Source of the DNA: an uncultured bacterium
Lineage (GTDB): Bacteria; Spirochaetota; Spirochaetia; Sphaerochaetales; Sphaerochaetaceae
NCBI GenBank assembly: GCA_905215015.1
Contig: CAJMOS010000077.1
Location: forward strand, 1 to 14,828
DNA length: 14,828 bases
Direction of reading: 5' to 3'
Below, one piece after another: positions 1-6,397 of the stretch. The number at the start of each line of letters is the position of its first letter. Position 1 is the first letter of the stretch. The position numbers were made by a program, and so were the translations under genes. Under the pieces are notes generated by a model, which made no database searches, had not been told where the DNA came from, and saw only the letters and a program-made list of their open reading frames with translations.

Positions 1-200
1 GCTCATGGCAGATACTCCTGACCTAATAAACCGTTCTTTTGCCATGTTCATTCCCCTGCCTTGGGATTTTTTTAGCTCAATGCAGATGTTTGTGGGGTGG
101 AACGGAAACATAAGGAAGCATGGGCAGACAATGTGCGAGCCGGAGTGGCAGGCCGTGAACGAAGGGGTGCTGGACACGCCGCTGTCGAGGAACCATCGAC
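1..200. other. Intergenic/degenerate stretch, no intact gene seen
   Basis: I see no convincing gene here. The longest open frame (5-259, plus) has no ribosome binding site and its translation has a composition unlike a folded protein. It also overlaps, in another frame, the transposase-like tail at 201-296. The stretch may be decayed insertion-sequence DNA, but nothing at the left edge can be matched to a family. Confidence 0.4.
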
Positions 201-296
201 ATGACCAAGACCATGTATGGATTCAGGGACCCTCAGTACTTCTTCTCCAAGACCTATGAGAACTCCCGCAAAACCGGCTATCCCACAAAAATCTGA
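159..296 (+). pseudogene. Possible C-terminal remnant of an ISL3-type transposase
   Basis: The frame is open from 159, just after an in-frame TGA at 156-158, to a TGA at 294-296. From the ATG at 201 it would encode 31 residues beginning MTKTMYGFRDPQYFF and continuing with an ENSRKTGY segment. This resembles the end of ISL3-family (IS204/IS1001/IS1165-like) transposases, which finish with a K-x-x-YGFRD-x-x-YF-type motif. Upstream, the reading frame is broken by stops, and the conserved catalytic part of a transposase is absent. No terminal inverted repeat was recognised. If correct, this is a scar of an old insertion beside a tRNA gene. The family call rests on a short motif recalled from memory, so it is tentative. 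Confidence 0.35.
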
Positions 297-324
297 TTTG
301 AACCTGTATTAACACTAAGTGGAT

Positions 325-361
325 AAAAGAAAAACCAACTCATTATATTGTAATGAGTTGG
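325..361 (-). terminator. Intrinsic terminator of tRNA-Leu
   Basis: There is a perfect 11-bp inverted repeat, CCAACTCATTA (335-345) and TAATGAGTTGG (351-361), with a 5-nt loop. Read on the minus strand, the stem is followed at once by TTTTTCTTTT (334 down to 325). It lies 11 bp past the 3' end of the tRNA, which is the right place and orientation to end that transcript. Confidence 0.88.
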
Positions 362-372
362 CTCTTATTTCT

Positions 373-460
373 TGGTACCGGCACCCGGAATCGAACCGGG
401 ACGGATTCATCATCCATCAGATTTTGAGTCTGACGTGGCTACCAATTACACCATGCCGGC
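373..460 (-). tRNA. tRNA-Leu, anticodon CAA
   Basis: The minus strand folds as a class II tRNA. The acceptor arm is GCCGGCA (460-454) with TGCCGGT (383-377), closing with one G-U pair. The D arm is GTG/CAC with a TAATTGGTAGC loop, and the anticodon stem is TCAGA/TCTGA around the loop CTCAAAA. The long variable arm GGAT-GATGA-ATCC is typical of leucine and serine tRNAs. The T arm is CCCGG-TTCGATT-CCGGG, followed by A73 and an encoded CCA. The anticodon CAA reads UUG leucine codons. The gene stands alone with its own promoter and terminator. Confidence 0.97.
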
Positions 461-477
461 GCATCCGTAACGAACAA

Positions 478-506
478 AGCATAGCAAAGGGACGAAAAAA
501 AAGCAA
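478..506 (-). promoter_or_regulatory. Candidate promoter of tRNA-Leu
   Basis: On the minus strand, TTGCTT (506-501), a 17-nt T-rich spacer (500-484) and TATGCT (483-478) form a sigma70-like promoter. Transcription would start about 10 nt upstream of the mature tRNA 5' end at 460. The -35 matches the consensus only at TTG, so spacing and location are the main support. Confidence 0.5.
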
Positions 507-547
507 TGTCCAACTGTGACGACTTCCGTTTCTCTTTGTTTTTGAGG

Positions 548-553
548 TAGAAT
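548..553 (+). promoter_or_regulatory. Candidate -10 box for the patatin gene
   Basis: TAGAAT matches TATAAT at 5 of 6 positions and lies about 34 bp before the start codon. That would leave a leader of roughly 27 nt carrying the AGGAG at 574-578. No good -35 is visible 16-18 bp upstream, so this is a weak call. Confidence 0.3.
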
Positions 554-586
554 GTCTTTTCGGAGAAAATCTCAGGAGAAATCGCG

Positions 587-2656
587 ATGAAACGGAAAGG
601 TTTGTGGTTGGGTCTCATGCTGCTGGTGGCCATGGGAACTCTGATGGCTGAACCCCTGACGGTAAGGGAAACCAAAGAGTCTGCCTTGGAGCACCAGTTC
701 ACCAAGCCCGATGACATCATGCTCTGCAACCTGCCCATCGCCTATGGCGAGGAACAGTTCAAGCAACGTATCCTTGCGCGTACCGAAGGAAAGCGCGATC
801 CAATCGGGCTTGTCCTTTCCGGCGGCTCTGCCCGCGCCATGGCCCACATCGGCGTGCTCCGTTACCTGGAAGAGCAGGGAATCGTCCCTGACTACATCGT
901 CTCCAACTCGATGGGCTCGATTGTCGGCATGCTGTATTCGGCCGGAATGAGTCCCGACCAGATCGAGGACATGATCAAGCGCATCGATATCGGTACCACC
1001 GTCGACCTGACCCTGCCGTTGCGTGGTGGACTTCTGGAGACGGAGACCCTTTCCGCGCTCTTCTCCGGAGCCTTGGGCGCCAACCTCAAGCTGGAAGACC
1101 TGCCGATTCCCATTCTGGTCGTTACCGAAGACCTGGTGACCAAACGTCAGGTGCTTGTCTGCGAAGGCGATTTCTCGAAGGTGTTTCGCGCTTCGTTCGC
1201 CATTCCCTTTTATTTCTCTCCTGAGTCCTACAAGGGCCATTTGCTGATCGACGGAGGAGTGACCAACCTTGCCCCGATCGATGTCGCCTACCGCTATAGC
1301 GACCATGTGATCGTCTCCACCACGTTCCAATCGCTGGATACGCTGAACCTGCGCAACCCCCTGACGAACCTGAATGTCGCCATGGACATCAACAAGCGGC
1401 GCAACGGAGTCAGCCAGATGGAGGAGCACCCTGACATGATCTGGCTGCGTTGCCAGGTCGAACAGACCTCCTTCATGGATTTTGAGGCGCTTGGAGAGAT
1501 CAGCAAGAAGGGCTATGAGGCGGCACAGTTGCAGAGTGAAGCGTTGAGCCAGCTTCCGCAGGGGCTGTCGGTTGACGCCCTGAAGGAATCCCGTGAGGCG
1601 CTTTCCCTTTCCATCGACAATGCCCTGGAGCAGTATTACCTTTTCAACCATGTCAGTCATCCCGAGTTCACCCAGATTGTCGGGCCGCAGTTCAACTCGT
1701 TCTTCGCTGACGAGCAAGCAACGCTGAAGAGTTCTGATTCCTTCGGCCTTGCCTACCAGTCGCGTTGGGGGGATTTCAATTTCCTGGCACACGGTGGTTT
1801 CAATTGGAGAAGCGGGACAAACGCCGACATGAGCATTTCTCCTGCGACTCTCGTCCGTCTGGATTATTTCCTGCGCCATCATCTCCGCTTCACGTTCCTG
1901 GTTGATTTTGATTGGGATTCCTATAGCTGGCTTTCCACCTTTTATTTCCGTCAGGCAATCGAGGGCCGCTGGATTTTCTTCAAGGATCAGCTTGGAGTCA
2001 AGTTGCTCGAGACGTTGGAAGTGCTTTCTGCCGATGATGTGGAAAGCTTCGATGACACGGTGTTGCTGCTTTCCCTCGGGGCGAGCGCAACGTATTCGAC
2101 CAATCGTGGCGACCTGGCAGGCTTTTTCGACGCGACCAATGGCGGCATGGCCTTCCAGGTCTATGGTGATGGCTCCACAGCACGCCCGTTCCTGCAGATG
2201 GATGCGAACCTGCACCTTGACCATATCCCGCACGATTTGTTCTTCACCGCGGAAAACCGCTTGAGGTTCGCCATGGATGGTGATGGCAATGTGCCGCTAT
2301 TTGTGAGTGACGGCTACCGCACAGCGGACAGCGACCTGCTGAAACAGGGTCATGACCCATCCCTGAAGGGGAAGGGTGACAATGCCCTCTACAGCGGACG
2401 TTTCACCTTTGGATGGAGACCGGCGGCTTTCAAGCCTTCAATGGCGGAATTGTTGATTCTCAAGGGGAGTTCGGTCGCAACCTATCTGGACCTGCTTGCC
2501 GTGGACGGCGATGTCTACGTCAGCTGTGGCCTGCAGCTGCAGACCGCCCCCTCGTTGCTTGGCATGAAGCAGCTCCCGATGACCACTTACGTCGGCTACG
2601 ATAGTGCGGACAACGGGATTGTCTGGGGTTTCTACTTCTCCAGCGTGCTGGAATAA
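587..2656 (+). CDS. Secreted patatin-like phospholipase with a C-terminal beta-barrel-like domain
   Basis: Encodes 689 residues; AGGAG at 574-578 is 8 nt before the ATG. Residues 1-21 form a signal peptide ending LMA. The patatin domain (about 72-300) shows the oxyanion loop GGSARA (79-84), the nucleophile elbow S-N-S-M-G with Ser108, and the catalytic Asp222 in IDGG. This is the Ser-Asp dyad of patatin/RssA lipid hydrolases. The usual first Gly of GxSxG is Ser106 here. From about 380 to 689 the chain has many short alternating polar/hydrophobic segments with aromatic girdles and ends FYFSSVLE, as in outer-membrane beta-barrels. This layout recalls type Vd autotransporters (PlpD, FplA), but the ~80-residue connector looks too short and helical for a POTRA domain. 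Likely role: a phospholipase exported to the periplasm or cell surface. The substrate is unknown. The patatin call is firm; the barrel is inferred from pattern. Confidence 0.88.
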   Translation: MKRKGLWLGLMLLVAMGTLMAEPLTVRETKESALEHQFTKPDDIMLCNLPIAYGEEQFKQRILARTEGKRDPIGLVLSGGSARAMAHIGVLRYLEEQGIVPDYIVSNSMGSIVGMLYSAGMSPDQIEDMIKRIDIGTTVDLTLPLRGGLLETETLSALFSGALGANLKLEDLPIPILVVTEDLVTKRQVLVCEGDFSKVFRASFAIPFYFSPESYKGHLLIDGGVTNLAPIDVAYRYSDHVIVSTTFQSLDTLNLRNPLTNLNVAMDINKRRNGVSQMEEHPDMIWLRCQVEQTSFMDFEALGEISKKGYEAAQLQSEALSQLPQGLSVDALKESREALSLSIDNALEQYYLFNHVSHPEFTQIVGPQFNSFFADEQATLKSSDSFGLAYQSRWGDFNFLAHGGFNWRSGTNADMSISPATLVRLDYFLRHHLRFTFLVDFDWDSYSWLSTFYFRQAIEGRWIFFKDQLGVKLLETLEVLSADDVESFDDTVLLLSLGASATYSTNRGDLAGFFDATNGGMAFQVYGDGSTARPFLQMDANLHLDHIPHDLFFTAENRLRFAMDGDGNVPLFVSDGYRTADSDLLKQGHDPSLKGKGDNALYSGRFTFGWRPAAFKPSMAELLILKGSSVATYLDLLAVDGDVYVSCGLQLQTAPSLLGMKQLPMTTYVGYDSADNGIVWGFYFSSVLE

Positions 2657-2663
2657 GTTGCTG

Positions 2664-2716
2664 GAAAGAAAAAGAAACAGGGCCGTCTGGCAACAACACC
2701 AGGATGGCCCTGTTTC
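2664..2716 (-). terminator. Long hairpin with U-tract on the minus strand
   Basis: The perfect 11-bp arms GAAACAGGGCC (2674-2684) and GGCCCTGTTTC (2706-2716) enclose a second stem, CTGG/CCAG (2687-2690 and 2699-2702). On the minus strand the stem is followed by TTTTTCTTT. This fits a terminator for the minus-strand TPR operon. The plus-strand patatin gene ends 17 bp before the stem, so the hairpin may also serve it, but the plus-side tail lacks a T-run. Confidence 0.65.
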
Positions 2717-2920
2717 ACTTGCTTCGGGTACGAATAGCTACGAGAGCATCAAACCTGAGCCATGCGCATCCCTTTTGATGTGTAGTGTGGGAAAGGTGCG
2801 GAATCCCTGTGGTTGCCCGAAAGCGAAAGCAAGGTCGGCTCGGCATTGGCTGGTTGCATTTGCACATCCGTATTTTCGCCACGACACAGGATACTTGCGA
2901 AATCCCTTGGTGAAAGAGGA

Positions 2921-2945
2921 GGCTGTCCCAAGGGCTGGGACAGTC
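2921..2945 (-). terminator. Hairpin just after the TPR operon
   Basis: CTGTCCCA (2923-2930) and TGGGACAG (2936-2943) form an 8-bp stem around AGGGC, extended by two pairs including a G-T. It starts 7 bp past the stop of the downstream TPR gene. The minus-strand tail TCCTCTTTCA is pyrimidine-rich but not a true U-run, so it may be a weak terminator or an mRNA 3'-end stabiliser. The rest of 2717-2920 shows no gene that I can support. Confidence 0.4.
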
Positions 2946-2951
2946 CCTGGT

Positions 2952-4061
2952 TCACTCCAATCCGTGGCTTTTCAGATAAGCCTCGTCACTGTCGTCCAAG
3001 CTGGTGTCCGGCAGACGGTCTGGGTCGTCAGCCGGCTTTTCTGCGACTTGGGTTTCGTCCGGCTTTGGCTCTTCCTTGATTTCCTTTATGGGACCGTCGC
3101 CAAAGGGGGTGATCCGTTCCGCTTCGGAGGGCTTCCAATCGCCAGCTGCCATTGTCGGGAGCTTGCCTGCCGCGACGCTCAATGGATCGGCGTCGATGCT
3201 CGCGGCGGCCTGTAGGCGGGTGTTCTTGTCCTGAAGCAGGGCGTGCAGCTTCTGGACATGCTCCAGCTTCATGCCGCTGGTCTGGGTGAACTTGCAGGTT
3301 TCTGCCTGCTCGAGGAGGGAAATCGCTTCTTGGATGCGTCCTTGGTGGATGCGCACCTGGGCAAGGTGGACAAAGGCTTCGGGGAAGGTGGGGTTCTTTT
3401 CCTGCAGGGAGGTATAGATTTCCTCTGCCTCTTTCCAATTTCCGGTAAGGATATCATACCAGCCGTGGTTGTCCTTCAGGCCATTGGAGTGGACTTCCGT
3501 CTCCTTGGATTCCTCGATCAACTTCTTGGCTGTCTTCAAGTCGCCTTTTTCCAGCACATAGGTGCCGTAGTTGACGTAGACGTTCTGGTTCTTGCTGCCG
3601 CTGTCGTGGACCTCTTTCATCTGGGCGATGGCGGCATCCAAGTCCCCATCGAGCCAGTAGACCATGCTTCGCATCGTCTTCGCGGTGGCCACCCAGGCTT
3701 CCTGCTGGGTTTTCGCTTTGCCCGTCGGGCGTTTCCCTGCTGCTTTGGCGATATAGGCGTCGAGGATTTCGGCTCCCTTGTGGTAGTCGCCTTTCTGGAT
3801 GAAGATCGAAGCGGCTGTCATCAACGGTTGTTCCGGCAGTCCCATCTTCGTCGCTTTCTCCAGGTTCGCCCAGTGCTTTTTCTGGTCACCCTTGTTGTTG
3901 ACGATACCACGCGCTGCGCGGACGTAGATGAGGCTTGCGCGTTTGAAGAGCAGAAGCAGGACGGCCAGAGCCGCGATTATCAGTGTCTTGACCAGGCCGG
4001 AGACGGGGAGAAACAGCGTCAGCGCCATGGCCAGGACCAGCACGTAAGATGCATCGACCAT
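2952..4061 (-). CDS. Membrane-anchored TPR-repeat protein (downstream paralogue)
   Basis: Encodes 369 residues. Two hydrophobic segments at the N-terminus (about 5-22 and 24-40) are followed by FKRAS, which suggests a membrane anchor. From about 60 to 285 the chain is helical, with TPR-like units such as GDYHKGAEILDAYI, GDLDAAIAQMKEV, EKGDLKTAKKLIEES, GNWKEAEEIYTSL and GRIQEAISLLEQA. A proline- and acid-rich low-complexity tail ends in PDTSLDDSDEAYLKSHGLE. The ATG (4061) shares one base with the TAA of the upstream TPR gene, and AGGAGG lies just upstream, so the two are translationally coupled. The two proteins share the anchor-TPR-tail plan and the end motif, which points to tandem duplication. 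TPR arrays bind proteins. No enzymatic motif is visible and the role is unknown, plausibly assembly of an envelope complex. Confidence 0.85.
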   Translation of the reverse strand: MVDASYVLVLAMALTLFLPVSGLVKTLIIAALAVLLLLFKRASLIYVRAARGIVNNKGDQKKHWANLEKATKMGLPEQPLMTAASIFIQKGDYHKGAEILDAYIAKAAGKRPTGKAKTQQEAWVATAKTMRSMVYWLDGDLDAAIAQMKEVHDSGSKNQNVYVNYGTYVLEKGDLKTAKKLIEESKETEVHSNGLKDNHGWYDILTGNWKEAEEIYTSLQEKNPTFPEAFVHLAQVRIHQGRIQEAISLLEQAETCKFTQTSGMKLEHVQKLHALLQDKNTRLQAAASIDADPLSVAAGKLPTMAAGDWKPSEAERITPFGDGPIKEIKEEPKPDETQVAEKPADDPDRLPDTSLDDSDEAYLKSHGLE

Positions 4062-5125
4062 TATTTCTTATCCTCCTGATGGCGGGCGAGGTACTCCTCG
4101 TCGCTTTCATCCAAATCGGTGTTCGGCATCGCTTCCTGGACCCTGCGTTCCTCCTTCTGTCCGGCGATATTGGCCAGGTTGCGGGGAAGGGTGGAAAACC
4201 CGTCCATATGGTCATCGTCGCAGACGGGGTATTGCTTCCTGGATGGTTCGGCAAGCTTGCCTGCGGCGATCTCGCTGGCGTTCTCGTCCATCATGTGGGC
4301 GGTGGACAGTCTGGTTGCAGGGTCCTTCAGCGCGTCGTAGAGTTTGTCCACCATTTCTCTGGTGAAGGGGTTGACCTGGTTGAAGGGACCCTTCTTGGAT
4401 TCCGCCAGGCAAAGGAGCGCTTCCTTGGCCATGCCGTAGTGGATGAAGACCTGGCTTGCGTGGATGAACTCGTTGACCACATGGACCTGTTCTTGCAACA
4501 TCGGTCGATACAGCTTGTAAGCCTCTTCCCACTTGCCCTGCAGGATCAGGGTACGTCCGTAGACATCCCTGAGCCCGACGTCCTTTTTCAAATCGGCATC
4601 CGCCTCGTTCCAGAGTTCCAGTGCGGCATCGATCTTCCCCTCATCCAGGTACATCAGCATCAAATCGGCGTAGAGCGCGACGCTGCGGTAGCCTTCGCTC
4701 CGCATCTTTTCCATCATCCCGATCGCCCCCTTGGTGTCTCCCTGGCGGTAGACCACCAGCGCCTTGAGCATTTCGGCAAGGTTCTTGTGCTGGGAGTTTT
4801 CCAGCTTGCGGGTCAGGAAATGGTCGAGAATCTGGTTGCCACGTTGCATGTCGCCGAAGAGGATGTAATAGTTGGCGATGGTGATCTCTCCGTCTTCGTT
4901 GACGTGTGCCTTCAGGGCTCGCTCGAACCAGACGAACGCCTCTTTTTGCTTGCCTTTCTGGATCAGGCCGAGTCCCTTCAGATACAAGAACACCTGTCTG
5001 CGGTAATAGGTGTATCCAAGAATCAGGAGGAGCGCGACCACCAATTTGGGAACATAGGCGAGGGGCGCAAGGCAGACCGCCAGTTCGAGAATCGCGAAGA
5101 TGAGGAATGGAAGATATTTTTTCAT
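4061..5125 (-). CDS. Membrane-anchored TPR-repeat protein (upstream paralogue)
   Basis: Encodes 354 residues from MKKYLPFLIF. This start is chosen because it opens directly into a hydrophobic hairpin and has GAGGG about 5 nt upstream; the frame runs on upstream to 5293, but that part overlaps queH and looks non-coding. Two membrane segments (about 4-20 and 25-40) precede YYRRQ, giving a positively charged cytoplasmic-side flank. TPR-like units follow, including QKGKQKEAFVWFERAL, GDTKGAIGMMEKM, DEGKIDAALELWNEA, GKWEEAYKLYRPML and GMAKEALLCLAES. The tail ends NTDLDESDEEYLARHQEDKK, matching the end of its downstream neighbour, and both share a TRL-x-A...AAGKL segment before the tail. It is the first gene of a two-gene operon divergent from queH. 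Function is unknown; a scaffold role is inferred from the repeats. Confidence 0.85.
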   Translation of the reverse strand: MKKYLPFLIFAILELAVCLAPLAYVPKLVVALLLILGYTYYRRQVFLYLKGLGLIQKGKQKEAFVWFERALKAHVNEDGEITIANYYILFGDMQRGNQILDHFLTRKLENSQHKNLAEMLKALVVYRQGDTKGAIGMMEKMRSEGYRSVALYADLMLMYLDEGKIDAALELWNEADADLKKDVGLRDVYGRTLILQGKWEEAYKLYRPMLQEQVHVVNEFIHASQVFIHYGMAKEALLCLAESKKGPFNQVNPFTREMVDKLYDALKDPATRLSTAHMMDENASEIAAGKLAEPSRKQYPVCDDDHMDGFSTLPRNLANIAGQKEERRVQEAMPNTDLDESDEEYLARHQEDKK

Positions 5126-5136
5126 AGGTACCCTCG

Positions 5137-5165
5137 ATTCTAGGTAATCTCCGTGGAGGTTGCAA
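5137..5165 (-). promoter_or_regulatory. Candidate promoter of the TPR operon
   Basis: On the minus strand, TTGCAA (5165-5160), a 17-nt spacer and TAGAAT (5142-5137) form a good sigma70-like pair. Start would fall near 5130, only about 5 nt before the ATG at 5125. That would leave the GAGGG at 5135-5131 at or outside the mRNA 5' end, so the true start may be elsewhere. Confidence 0.4.
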
Positions 5166-5188
5166 GCGGAAGCGGATCGGACTAGCAT
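5160..5188 (+). promoter_or_regulatory. Candidate promoter of queH-HAD, sharing the -35 of the divergent promoter
   Basis: TTGCAA (5160-5165), a 17-nt spacer and TAGCAT (5183-5188) place the transcription start at about 5195-5196, exactly at the queH ATG. The -35 hexamer is self-complementary and is the same six bases used by the minus-strand promoter candidate. Each box matches consensus at 4 of 6 positions. Confidence 0.4.
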
Positions 5189-5195
5189 ACTGGTC

Positions 5196-5783
5196 ATGCG
5201 CGATGATGACGAGATTTTGTTGCATGCGTGCTGCGGACCCTGCAGCACCGCCAGTATCGAGCGGCTCTTGCGGGAGGGCTGGAAGCCTACCATTGTCTAC
5301 ACCGACAGCAATATCGTCCCTTTGTCCGAGTTCAACAGACGATGGGACAACTTGAAGCTTGTCTGTGAGAAGTATCAGGTTCCCCTGCTTCGGGAAGAAC
5401 CTGACCACCTGGCGTGGCTTCAGGCGGTGAAAGGCTTGGAGCGTGAACCCGAGGGCGGAGCGCGTTGCGAGGCTTGCTGGCGGTACAACCTGCGGCGGAC
5501 GGCGGTGATGGCGCAGCAGATGGGGTTCAGGCACTTTACCACGACACTGACTGTCTCGCGCTTCAAGAACAGCAAGAAGATTTTCCTTGTGGGAGGTGAG
5601 TTTCCCCTGTTCACCCCGATTGATTTCAAGAAGCAGAATGGTTTCGCCGAGAGCTGTCGCCTGGCAAAGGAAATGCATTTGTACCGGCAACAGTACTGCG
5701 GATGTGAGTTCAGCTTGGAAAATGCCCGGAACTACCAGCTTTCCCATGGCATGGATTGTTCGAATCTGCCACAATACCCATAA
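5196..5783 (+). CDS. queH: Epoxyqueuosine reductase QueH (DUF208 family)
   Basis: Encodes 195 residues. QueH carries out the last step of queuosine synthesis, reducing epoxyqueuosine to queuosine in the wobble position of GUN-anticodon tRNAs. It does the same job as the cobalamin enzyme QueG but with an iron-sulfur cluster and no B12. The family signature is complete: LLHACCGPCS with Cys12, Cys13 and Cys16, then RCEACW with Cys91 and Cys94, TTLTVSRFKNSKK, a DFKKQNGFAES segment, and YRQQYCGC with Cys168 and Cys170. Length is normal for the family. I chose the ATG at 5196. A TTG at 5160 is in frame, but it abuts the GGAGG with no spacing and adds residues not seen in the family. No Shine-Dalgarno precedes 5196, consistent with a leaderless message. 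The HAD gene follows after 17 bp, so they form an operon. Confidence 0.93.
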   Translation: MRDDDEILLHACCGPCSTASIERLLREGWKPTIVYTDSNIVPLSEFNRRWDNLKLVCEKYQVPLLREEPDHLAWLQAVKGLEREPEGGARCEACWRYNLRRTAVMAQQMGFRHFTTTLTVSRFKNSKKIFLVGGEFPLFTPIDFKKQNGFAESCRLAKEMHLYRQQYCGCEFSLENARNYQLSHGMDCSNLPQYP

Positions 5784-5800
5784 AATCCACGGAGGTTCCT

Positions 5801-6397
5801 ATGACTATCAAGGTCGTCGCGTTTGATATGGGAGGCGTCATGGTACGCTCGTTCGACACACTTCTTCCGATTTTCGCCCAGTACCACATCGGAAAGCCGG
5901 AGCAGGACCTGATGTACCGGATGCTGAACGAGATGTGCCGTGGCCTATGGAGCGAAGAAGACTTCTGGCGACTGTACACTGAAAGGACGGGAATCCGGAT
6001 TTTTGTTCCCGAGGGAGGGTTGCTCCTGAAGGGATTCGAACCCAGGCTCGACCAGGACACAGTGGACCTGGTTTTCCGTTTGAAGCAGGCCGGATACCGG
6101 GTGGTCTGCGCGACCAACACGATCAGCATCCACTATGCCTGGCACATCGCCCATGACCAGTACGTCATGTTCGACAGGGTGTATGCCTCGCACTTGATGC
6201 ACGAGGTAAAGCCCGAAGAGGGCTTCTATAAGGCGGTCGTTGCGGGAGAGGGGGTGCAAGCCGGAGAGGTCTTCTTCTGCGACGACAACCAGATCAACGT
6301 GGATGGCGCGCGCAAGTGCGGATTGTATGCCGAGCGCTATAGCAGTGCCGGCCAGATACAAAAAGAGCTCGAAGAAGTTGGAGTTCTACCTTGCTAA
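5801..6397 (+). CDS. HAD-superfamily hydrolase (subfamily IA, YihX-like)
   Basis: Encodes 198 residues; GGAGG at 5791-5795 is 5 nt before the ATG. The four HAD motifs are in order: I, FDMGGVMV with nucleophile Asp9; II, VCATN with Thr105; III, HEVKPEE with Lys137; IV, FFCDDN with Asp161 and Asp162. Residues about 15-80 form the small helical cap of subfamily IA. The usual second Asp of motif I (DxD) is Gly11, as in the DxG-type relatives such as YihX (alpha-D-glucose-1-phosphatase), so a sugar-phosphate or nucleotide phosphatase is likely. The substrate cannot be read from the sequence. It is probably co-transcribed with queH, 17 bp upstream. A longer frame reaching back to 5756 overlaps queH and is not used. 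The gene ends in a 12-bp tail-to-tail overlap with the response regulator, without a terminator between them. Confidence 0.87.
   Translation: MTIKVVAFDMGGVMVRSFDTLLPIFAQYHIGKPEQDLMYRMLNEMCRGLWSEEDFWRLYTERTGIRIFVPEGGLLLKGFEPRLDQDTVDLVFRLKQAGYRVVCATNTISIHYAWHIAHDQYVMFDRVYASHLMHEVKPEEGFYKAVVAGEGVQAGEVFFCDDNQINVDGARKCGLYAERYSSAGQIQKELEEVGVLPC

Noticed and set aside
572..2233. A 553-codon open frame antisense to the patatin gene
   Set aside because: It mirrors the patatin frame, has no ribosome binding site, and its translation has low-complexity composition without domain motifs. The plus-strand protein carries clear catalytic motifs and a signal peptide. Long antisense frames arise from biased codon use.
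2717..2951. Possible small genes in the convergent gap
   Set aside because: Short frames on both strands lack ribosome binding sites and recognisable motifs; only the two hairpins are supported.
3243..5143. Two long plus-strand frames (278 and 364 codons) opposite the TPR genes
   Set aside because: They are shadows of the TPR frames. Their translations are leucine/valine-rich without fold signatures, while the minus-strand proteins show repeated TPR units and coupled ribosome binding sites.
5160..5195. TTG start for queH adding 12 residues
   Set aside because: GGAGG abuts the TTG with no spacing, and the added residues precede the family's conserved N-terminus. The bases also fit a promoter. 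The ATG at 5196 gives a normal family length.
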